NCBI GenBank assembly: GCA_018224455.1
Contig: JAGTUY010000431.1
Coordinates: 1-11,020 of the forward strand
DNA from: Desulfosarcina sp.
Lineage (GTDB): Bacteria; Desulfobacterota; Desulfobacteria; Desulfobacterales; Desulfosarcinaceae
Direction of reading: 5' to 3'
Length of the DNA: 11,020 nt
Made by a program: the position numbers and the translations under genes. How positions within the stretch are numbered: the stretch's first letter is position 1; every line of letters begins with the position of its first letter. The notes under the pieces are model-generated. The model was given only the letters and a program-made list of their open reading frames with translations. It did not search any database and was not told the origin of the DNA. Shown here piece after piece: positions 5,775 through 11,020 of the stretch.

Positions 5775-6272
5775 TTAGAAAGGCCAGAAACCGCTGTCAT
5801 TCCAGATTCGCTCTTTCAACTCCGCATCGATGGCGGCGAGGAATGCCAAGTGTTCTTTTTCCCAGTCAGCCAGCCACTGGTAAAGTTTTTTCTCTTCCGG
5901 GTCCTGGGCCTCATTACCTCGTTTGGCATACAGTGAGATGGCCCGCTCCTCCATGAGCATGGCTGCCGAAATGGCGGCTGCCTCGAAATCTGCAGCAGCA
6001 ATGCGCGCCTTGACCTCCGGCGTCAATACATTGTGTGAGATGGTGCCCATCTCCAGGGTAACCGCCGGTTTGAATCGACCGGTTTCCATGAAAGCCTTGA
6101 ACTGATCGGAAAGGATCTTGACGTGCTGGACTTCTTCGGTAGCCATGGTTTCAAAAAAAGCCTTCACATCACTGTTCGTGGATTGATCTGCCGCCGTCTG
6201 ATAAAATGACTCTCCACGCTTTTCCAGCAGGATTGCATGTTTAAGAATATCCAGCGCACTGTTTTCCGTCAT
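5775..6272 (-). CDS. Ferritin-like / rubrerythrin-family diiron protein
   Basis: The 165-residue protein is a four-helix bundle of the rubrerythrin/ferritin-like superfamily. Likely diiron ligands are Glu17 or Glu21 (LLEKRGESFY), Glu47 and His50 (EEVQH), Glu108 or Glu109 (MEERAISLY), and Glu138 with His141 (EKEH), giving two ExxH-type pairs. There is no C-terminal rubredoxin domain, so it is not a classical rubrerythrin. The end, WNDSGFWPF, resembles the aromatic tail common in this subgroup. Family members in anaerobes reduce peroxide or handle iron; which applies here is not visible. ATG 6272 has AGGAGG 6 bases upstream. It is transcribed away from the DtxR-type gene, so iron-linked control is plausible but unproven. 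Confidence 0.88.
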   Translation of the reverse strand: MTENSALDILKHAILLEKRGESFYQTAADQSTNSDVKAFFETMATEEVQHVKILSDQFKAFMETGRFKPAVTLEMGTISHNVLTPEVKARIAAADFEAAAISAAMLMEERAISLYAKRGNEAQDPEEKKLYQWLADWEKEHLAFLAAIDAELKERIWNDSGFWPF

Positions 6273-6368
6273 CGGTTCCTCCTTGTGGGCTTGGCTGGTC
6301 CGGCGAGCCCTTGCTTAAGGGTGCGTTTTATTGACAGTCCTTGTTTTTTTAGGTACGCCAAAATCACC

Positions 6369-6398
6369 TTGACACATTTTCAACCGCCCGTGTACACT
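6369..6398 (+). promoter_or_regulatory. Promoter for the dtxR-type gene
   Basis: TTGACA (6369-6374) and TACACT (6393-6398) are separated by 18 bases, leaving a leader of roughly 100 nt before ATG 6504. A second TTGACA lies at 6330-6335 but has no good -10. No convincing DtxR or IdeR box palindrome was seen. Confidence 0.55.
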
Positions 6399-6503
6399 CC
6401 GTAAAAAATGTCCTGCCCGCGTTGACCGATTCGCCAACCGCGGCATTCATGGTACGAGCTGCTTATTTATGCAATCGATTGCCAACCAAAGATAAGTGAC
6501 GCC

Positions 6504-7271
6504 ATGCCGAAAAGCAAGCGACTGAGCGCCAGTATGGAGGATTATCTGGAGGCCATATACCATATTGTCTCCGATAAAAAGGCCGCCCGGGCAAAAGACA
6601 TAGCCCTCCGCATGGCGGTCAACAGCGCCTCGGTCACCGGCGCCCTCCGGCTGTTGGCGGAAAAAGGCCACATCAATTACGCCCCTTACGACGTGATCAC
6701 CCTGACCCCCCGCGGTGAAGTCCTGGCCCGGGACATTGTGCGTCGCCACGAAATCCTCAAGGATTTTTTCACCAAAGTGCTGGATGTGGATGAGCAAGAG
6801 GCGGAAGACACCGCCTGCAAGATGGAACATGCCGTTTCGCCGACCATCATCGACCGGCTGGTGCGCTTCGTGGAGTTCATCCAGATATGCCCCCGGGGGG
6901 GGGAGGAGTGGATCGGGGGGTTTCGCCGGTTCTGTGAAAAGGATAATGCCATGTCCGGGTGTGAGAACGCCATCACCCGGTGCCTGGATGATCTAAAAAA
7001 ACGTCAACGGCGGTTTCAACAGGCCCGGCGGGAGACGATCACGCTGGAAAGCCTCGAGGCGGGACAGGTCGCCCGCCTGATTCGCGTCAAAGGCAAAGGC
7101 AGCATCGTGGACAAGTTAAAAGAACTGGACATCACCCCTGGCAGCATTATTGAATTGGAGGAGGTGGAGGCCTCTGATGACAGGATCAACATCAAGGTTC
7201 GCGGCTACCACCTGTCGCTTCGCAAGGACGACTTCTCAAAAATCGAACTTGAAGTCATCCCGCCGGCATAG
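6504..7271 (+). CDS. DtxR/IdeR-family metal-dependent regulator with FeoA-like domain
   Basis: This is a metal-responsive repressor. Residues ~5-70 form the wHTH (SMEDYLEAIYHIV, VNSASVTGALRLLAEKGHI). Residues ~71-125 form the dimer and metal domain (RHEILKDFF, EAEDTACKMEHAVS). Residues ~178-252 form an FeoA/SH3-like domain (LEAGQVARLIRVKGKGSIVDKL, LSLRKDDFSKIE). The ligand set of DtxR/IdeR appears kept: Met11 and Cys105-x2-Glu108-His109, which favours iron over Mn-type MntR. Residues ~126-170 form an insert with Cys129, 144, 153 and 160, absent from classical DtxR, which may bind a metal or cluster. The RBS is weak. A run of nine G (6895-6903) lies in the insert codons. It ends 8 bases from the convergent AMP nucleosidase gene. 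Targets are unknown; the divergent ferritin-like gene is a natural candidate. Confidence 0.9.
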   Translation: MPKSKRLSASMEDYLEAIYHIVSDKKAARAKDIALRMAVNSASVTGALRLLAEKGHINYAPYDVITLTPRGEVLARDIVRRHEILKDFFTKVLDVDEQEAEDTACKMEHAVSPTIIDRLVRFVEFIQICPRGGEEWIGGFRRFCEKDNAMSGCENAITRCLDDLKKRQRRFQQARRETITLESLEAGQVARLIRVKGKGSIVDKLKELDITPGSIIELEEVEASDDRINIKVRGYHLSLRKDDFSKIELEVIPPA

Positions 7272-7279
7272 CCCGTCTA

Positions 7280-8065
7280 TCACCACTCGCTGTGCAGCTG
7301 TCGCTCCACATCCGGCCATCGGGCCTTGAGATTGGAAACGGCATCCATTGCAACGTCCAGGTGGATGTTCATGTGTTTCTTGTATATTTCCTCGTGCAGT
7401 TTCTTATCCTTGATGCCGCGCCGCTGCAGGGGCATGTCTGAGACCAGCATGATCGAACCGATGGGCACTTCATAGCGGTAGGCCACGGAGAAGAGCGTGG
7501 CCAGTTCCATCTCGATCGCCAGGATTCGCTGACAGCGCAGGTGGTCCACGAAAGCGTCATCGAACTCCCACAATCGACGGTCCGTGGTGTAGACGATACC
7601 GCAGCGGGGGATAATTTTTCGCGCCTTGACGGCCCCGATGCACAACAGGTTTACGGACATGGCCGGCAGGGCCGGGAATTCCATGGGCAGGTAATGGCGG
7701 CTGGTTCCCTCCCCCCGGATCGCGGCCGTCGGCACCACGAAATCACCCACTTCCAGGATGTCGTCGATGCCGCCGCACATCCCGAGCATGATCACCGACT
7801 TCAAATTGTCCAGGTAGGCCAGGCCGTTGATTACCAGGGCCGCCTGAGGCGAGCCGATGCCGAAATCGATCATCGTGCAGTCCAACGCCGGTGCATTGAC
7901 GATCCGGAAATTGCCCTCATGAATGTCGCAACCGGTTTGCTCGGAAAAGGCTTTGATGTACTGGCGAAAATTGGTGATCAGCACGTGGCTGCAAAAATCC
8001 TCCAACTTGCAGTTGGTGTAGCGCTCTAAGGTCTGCCTGATGTATTCGTGCTCTTTGAGCCCCAT
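7280..8065 (-). CDS. amn: AMP nucleosidase (short form)
   Basis: AMP nucleosidase hydrolyses AMP to adenine and ribose 5-phosphate in the cytoplasm. The 261-residue protein belongs to the PNP/UDP phosphorylase superfamily: FGIGSPQAALVINGL (~68-82), MLGMCGGIDDILEVGDFVVP (~93-112), the substrate-binding IEMELATLF (~184-192), and VSDMPLQ (~208-214), whose Asp is the expected catalytic residue. It lacks the long N-terminal domain of the E. coli enzyme and resembles the ~260-residue form seen in Bacteroidetes and Desulfobacterota. ATG 8065 is chosen because GGGAGGAG stands directly upstream; an in-frame ATG at 8077 and a longer open frame to 8128 lack an RBS. Promoter candidate at 8111-8139. Other nucleotide phosphorylases are possible but the motif order favours Amn. 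Confidence 0.85.
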   Translation of the reverse strand: MGLKEHEYIRQTLERYTNCKLEDFCSHVLITNFRQYIKAFSEQTGCDIHEGNFRIVNAPALDCTMIDFGIGSPQAALVINGLAYLDNLKSVIMLGMCGGIDDILEVGDFVVPTAAIRGEGTSRHYLPMEFPALPAMSVNLLCIGAVKARKIIPRCGIVYTTDRRLWEFDDAFVDHLRCQRILAIEMELATLFSVAYRYEVPIGSIMLVSDMPLQRRGIKDKKLHEEIYKKHMNIHLDVAMDAVSNLKARWPDVERQLHSEW

Positions 8066-8110
8066 CGCTCCTCCCATCGTGTTGGAATAAAAGCAATAAA
8101 GAGGGGTCCT

Positions 8111-8139
8111 AATAGACCCGTTCGGCAATCAATTGTCAA
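8111..8139 (-). promoter_or_regulatory. Promoter candidate for amn
   Basis: On the minus strand a perfect TTGACA (8139-8134) is followed after 17 bases by TCTATT (8116-8111), or after 19 bases by TATTAG. It lies about 45 bases before ATG 8065. Confidence 0.5.
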
Positions 8140-8216
8140 GGATTTGTGGCAGATTGGCCGGTCGGCCGCCTGCCGCCGGAGGGGTCGTCGGTTGCCGCCA
8201 ACGATCATGGTGAGGA

Positions 8217-8246
8217 TTGACAATCATACCATTTCAAGACTATTGC
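8217..8246 (+). promoter_or_regulatory. Weak promoter candidate for the plsY-like gene
   Basis: TTGACA (8217-8222) is followed after 18 bases by TATTGC (8241-8246). Only half of the -10 matches, and the implied leader is about 195 nt, so this is tentative. Confidence 0.3.
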
Positions 8247-8446
8247 TCTTCAGCCGAAACCCGCGTATCCGCAGCTGCCGATATCGTATCGACATGAAAA
8301 GGACCGAAACGAAACCGTAAACAACCCCAATTGAACCGTGGATGGTCCGGATGCGACCCGCTCCGCGGTGGGATCGACCGTGATCAGATGGCCACTTCAG
8401 TCCGAACCATCATGTCGGTCAACCTTTTTCCGTTCATGGCTAAACA

Positions 8447-9040
8447 ATGACCATGCCCGCCGCACATCTGCTGACGTTCATCTTCATGATTGCCGCTGCC
8501 TATGTGGCCGGATCGGTAAATTTTTCCATCCTGGCATTTCGATTCACCGGGCGCGACGACCCGCGTCGTCACGGCAGCGGAAACCCCGGTGCCACCAATG
8601 TCCTACGCCAGGCAGGCATCGGCTGGGCTGCGGCGGTCCTGCTGCTGGACGTAGGCCGGGCGATCAGTGTGGCCCTAATGGCCCAGTCGCTGTTGCCCTT
8701 CTGGCAGGTGCCCTGGGTGGGACTCGGGCTGATCCTGGGCAATCGCTTTCCCTGCTTTCACGGCTTCAAAGGAGGCAAGGGGGTGGCCAACTACCTGGGT
8801 TTCACCCTGGCCGTCGCACCGGTGTGGGCCGGTGCCGGCATCCTGGCCTGGGTGACGGCACACCTGGCCTGGCGAACGCCGTTTTTGTCATCTTTTGCCA
8901 TGGTGGTTGTACTGGCCGCCGGAACGGCGATCACCTTGGACACCGATTGGCGGGCCGGCGTCGGCGCCGCGGTGACCGCTTTGTTCATCGTGGCCTGCCA
9001 CCACCGCAACATCCGTGAACGCTGGGGCGGTCAGAAATAA
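8447..9040 (+). CDS. PlsY-like acyl-phosphate:glycerol-3-phosphate acyltransferase
   Basis: PlsY is the inner-membrane enzyme that moves an acyl group from acyl phosphate to glycerol 3-phosphate, the first step of phospholipid synthesis. The 197 residues show about seven hydrophobic spans and the family blocks: AGSVNFS (21-27), RRHGSGNPGATNVLR (40-54), GNRFPCFHGFKGGKGVA (99-114) and HHRNIRERWGGQK (185-197). The catalytic Arg and Ser near 41-44 and the KGGKG loop are kept. Several usual residues differ: Pro of GSIPF is Asn25, His of GHxFP is Asn100, and the last motif lacks the usual RL and final Glu. It may be a specialised paralogue rather than the housekeeping enzyme. Start ATG 8447 or 8453 is uncertain because no good RBS is visible. 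Confidence 0.82.
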   Translation: MTMPAAHLLTFIFMIAAAYVAGSVNFSILAFRFTGRDDPRRHGSGNPGATNVLRQAGIGWAAAVLLLDVGRAISVALMAQSLLPFWQVPWVGLGLILGNRFPCFHGFKGGKGVANYLGFTLAVAPVWAGAGILAWVTAHLAWRTPFLSSFAMVVVLAAGTAITLDTDWRAGVGAAVTALFIVACHHRNIRERWGGQK

Positions 9041-9225
9041 CCGGTGCCGCATCATCAACCGGATCATTCTCTGGAATCGTGCATTCGGATCCCGCATCTG
9101 CCTGACCGCCGGAAACCGGACGGATCGATTTGGCACGTGGCCAGGACCAGATAAATCCGATCGGTTCGCCGCTTGGGGGGTCATTGGTATCCACCGGCGA
9201 TGCACCGGTATGAAAGCCGTTCGCG

Positions 9226-10119
9226 TCAGCGGCCCTTGCGAACAGCAAGCACCACGTTGGCCCCGAAGATCAGCAGGGCACCTACCCATCCAGCCGTTCC
9301 CAACAAGGGATCCGCGACCAACCAGGGCCCCAGGATGCCGGCCAACAATATCCGTGTCGAGGAGATGACGCCGCCCTCCACGGCCGTGACATAGCGAAAC
9401 CCCAGGGTGATCAGAAATTGACCGGCGATGCCAGCCCCGCCGCAAAGCGTCAGATAATACAGCTCACGGCCATTCGGCCAGAAGAAATGCTGCCGGAAAA
9501 AGAGGAACATCAACACCGATCCCAGGCCGAACATGTAAAACAGAACGGTGTTGGCATCGTGGTGTTGCCGGCTGAGATTCAGATAAAAAATGGCAACGGC
9601 CGCACTGATCCCCGAACCCAATCCCCAAAGACTGTGGAGGCCCATGCCCATGCGGCCGGGCTGTAAAATCAGCCATACCCCGGCAATGGCCACCACCACC
9701 ATGGCCACGGCAACCGGATCCCGTTGACGGCGCAGCAGGACCCAGGACAGGATGGCCACGAAGATGGGATAGGTCATGTTTAAAATATTGGCCTCGGCCA
9801 CCGATGTGTAGCGCACCGCCTGGTAAAAACAATACACGGCAATGCAGTTTCCCAGCGTGCGGCCGACGAGAAGATGGCGGCGCCTGGGGGCCGGTTTCTG
9901 CCGGCGCACACCCATGATCACGCAGACCACTGCAAATCCCAGCAAGAATCGGAAAAAAGCGAAATAGGCGGAATCGATGGCCACCCACTCGCGGGACCAA
10001 CGAATCACGACGGTGGAGAAATAGAAACAGAAAGCTGAGACAAAGACGGCGAGGCCGCCCAGCAGACCCAGGAGTGCCGGTGGTTTATCCGGCGACTGCG
10101 AATTTGTCCTATCGGTCAT
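9226..10119 (-). CDS. EamA/DMT-superfamily transporter
   Basis: The 297-residue protein has about ten hydrophobic spans in two halves, the layout of the drug/metabolite transporter superfamily with duplicated EamA domains. Helix 1 is LLGLLGGLAVFVSAFCFYFS; the first half includes FRFLLGFAVVCVIMG, SVAEANILNMTYPIFVAIL and VVVAIAGVWLIL; the second includes GSGISAAVAIFYLNLSRQ and EGGVISSTRILLAGILGPWLV. The polar N-terminus is short, and the C-terminus is basic (RKGR). It is an inner-membrane permease; members export amino acids, nucleotides or other metabolites, and the substrate cannot be read here. ATG 10119 is preferred, since a longer frame opening with TTG at 10230 adds a Pro-rich stretch without an RBS. 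It converges with the plsY-like gene across 185 bases. Confidence 0.85.
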   Translation of the reverse strand: MTDRTNSQSPDKPPALLGLLGGLAVFVSAFCFYFSTVVIRWSREWVAIDSAYFAFFRFLLGFAVVCVIMGVRRQKPAPRRRHLLVGRTLGNCIAVYCFYQAVRYTSVAEANILNMTYPIFVAILSWVLLRRQRDPVAVAMVVVAIAGVWLILQPGRMGMGLHSLWGLGSGISAAVAIFYLNLSRQHHDANTVLFYMFGLGSVLMFLFFRQHFFWPNGRELYYLTLCGGAGIAGQFLITLGFRYVTAVEGGVISSTRILLAGILGPWLVADPLLGTAGWVGALLIFGANVVLAVRKGR

Positions 10120-10433
10120 GGGCGGACCATTCGGGTGCGGCCCGGCAGCTTCGCCAGTCTGCGGCTGCCGATCCCGGGGCACGACCGGTGATCGGGCAAA
10201 AGGATTTGGATGCGATGCAACCCCGTTCAACCGTGGTCGGCGGACGGGCTCGGCCGGGCATCAATGGATCTCCGCAGGTTGATGCGATTCGATCAGATCT
10301 CGACAATCCGCATAAACGAGAAACCGTTAGGTAGTGTAATAATCGGACGGTGTCAAGTGGACAGCCGGTTAATCACCTTGACCCCACCGAAGGCCTGTAA
10401 TAACAGTAACTGATTAAAAGGACTTCTCATTCA
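10120..10433. other. 314-bp divergent intergenic region
   Basis: It lies between the transporter start (minus) and the AMP-ligase start (plus). It contains a possible plus-strand -35 TTGACC (10378-10383), with a weak -10 (TAACAG) after 17 bases. On the minus strand a TTGACA has no well-spaced -10. The short inverted repeat TGTC-AAGTG-GACA near 10351-10363 could be an operator. No gene is apparent. Confidence 0.45.
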
Positions 10434-11020
10434 ATGACCGACGCAAAAAAAAAGACCGATCCGGTGGTGATGCGAATGCAGCAGCTCTTGTCGGGACCGG
10501 ACCGACCCGGTCAGGCATTTACCATGCCCGGCATCAATTACGATGGGCTCTACCGAATGGCCAGACGGATTCGGGCGGCGCTGACCAGCGACGGGGAGGA
10601 CAAAACCCCGGTGTGCATGGGTACGGATGATCGATCGGTATTGACCGCGGCCATGCTGGCGACACTCGCCAACGGTCCGAGGTTGCTGATTCCTGATGAC
10701 TTCTCGGAAGATACGATTGCCGAACTTCAGCGCCAGACCGGCTTCACCCGCATCATCGCACGTCCCCCAGCGCCCTTGCCGACAACGATTGCGGTCATCG
10801 AAACACAACACTTGCCAGACGAAGCGGAGGCCTTGGCGCTTGACGAAGCGCCCAATGCCGACCGGCCGTGGGTGGTTCTGCTCACCGGCGGGTCCACCGG
10901 CACCCCGCGCCTGTGGTCAAAGACGCCGCGCAACCTGCTGGGTGAGGTGAACTATCTGATTAACCGTTACGAGATCGGCAGCGGCGACCGCATTCTGGCC
11001 AGCGTTCCGGCCTTGCACGG
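10434..11020 (+). CDS. AMP-binding (adenylate-forming) acyl ligase, 5' part
   Basis: The first 195 codons of an adenylate-forming enzyme are present; the gene runs off the window. Residues ~30-125 look like the N-terminal fold of AMP ligases (DGLYRMARRIRAAL, MGTDDRSVLTAAMLATLANGPRLLIP). The phosphate-binding loop is LLTGGSTGTPRLWSKT (149-164), matching the consensus T-[SG]-[SG]-x-T-G-x-P-K with Arg in place of the Lys. NLLGEVNYLINRY after it recalls the acyl ligases of aryl-polyene and related fatty-acid-type clusters, but that is resemblance only. Such enzymes activate an acyl or aryl acid as its AMP ester for CoA or ACP transfer. AAGGA (10418-10422) stands 11 bases before ATG 10434. What follows beyond the window would decide its pathway. 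Confidence 0.8.
   Translation, partial: MTDAKKKTDPVVMRMQQLLSGPDRPGQAFTMPGINYDGLYRMARRIRAALTSDGEDKTPVCMGTDDRSVLTAAMLATLANGPRLLIPDDFSEDTIAELQRQTGFTRIIARPPAPLPTTIAVIETQHLPDEAEALALDEAPNADRPWVVLLTGGSTGTPRLWSKTPRNLLGEVNYLINRYEIGSGDRILASVPALH

Larger units (their letters stand above)
8066..8446. other. 381-bp divergent intergenic region
   Basis: It separates the amn start (minus) from the plsY-like start (plus). It holds the amn promoter candidate and a weaker plus-strand one. Open frames across it show no RBS and no recognisable protein. Nothing else was seen. Confidence 0.6.

Noticed and set aside
7541..8029. Long plus-strand open frame across the AMP nucleosidase gene
   Set aside because: The minus-strand protein has clear family motifs; the plus-strand reading is low-complexity shadow sequence.
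8338..9018. 226-codon open frame overlapping the plsY-like gene
   Set aside because: The other frame carries PlsY motifs and membrane spans; this one is Arg/Gly-rich and has no RBS.
10109..10306. Longer transporter starting at TTG 10230
   Set aside because: The added 37 residues are Pro-rich, lack an RBS and precede a typical short N-terminus at ATG 10119.
1..11020. CRISPR array, insertion sequence, integrase, att site, tRNA or rRNA
   Set aside because: I found no regularly spaced repeats, transposase-like protein, terminal inverted repeats or cloverleaf sequence by eye.

Overview
The window looks like a chromosomal stretch from a sulfate-reducing Desulfobacterota, most likely a Desulfobacterales relative. 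The basis is a full-length AprB (APS reductase beta subunit) plus protein styles typical of that group: a short AMP nucleosidase, DUF3842 next to CooT, and a Cys-rich DtxR. Base composition is moderately GC-rich and coding is on both strands. I see no rRNA, tRNA, CRISPR array, insertion sequence or integrase. The taxonomic call is inference from protein resemblance, not a search result.

Layout. Positions 1-293 hold the decayed 3' end of a PHB-depolymerase-type esterase. Positions 414-1754 (minus) carry a 446-residue unrecognised protein with several helix-turn-helix-like segments, with its own promoter and terminator. Positions 2190-2627 (plus) carry aprB alone: a strong terminator follows and aprA is absent. 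A 53-codon small ORF comes next, then a MerR-type regulator with a cobalamin-binding-like C-terminus that has lost the cobalt-ligating His.

Positions 4242-6272 (minus) hold a row of small genes: a CooT-type nickel-binding protein overlapping a DUF3842 protein, a TPR protein, and a ferritin-like/rubrerythrin-family protein. The DUF3842-cooT pair is preceded by a ~134-nt leader with a promoter, a repeated 11-nt hairpin element and a terminator just before the start codon. It looks like an attenuator or riboswitch-type control element of a kind I do not recognise. Divergent from the ferritin-like gene is a DtxR/IdeR-type metalloregulator (plus), which converges with an AMP nucleosidase (minus).

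Positions 8447-11020 carry a divergent PlsY-like acyltransferase (plus), an EamA/DMT-family transporter (minus) and the first 195 codons of an adenylate-forming (AMP-binding) enzyme that runs off the window.

How the parts relate. The middle (CooT, ferritin-like protein, DtxR) has a metal-handling flavour, though only cooT and the DUF3842 gene are convincingly one transcript. The right end leans towards lipid or acyl metabolism (PlsY-like enzyme and AMP ligase). The rest reads as single genes with their own signals. The points most worth a second look are the leader before the DUF3842 gene, the solitary aprB, the cobalamin-type MerR without its His ligand, the four-cysteine insert in DtxR, and the altered motifs in the PlsY-like enzyme.
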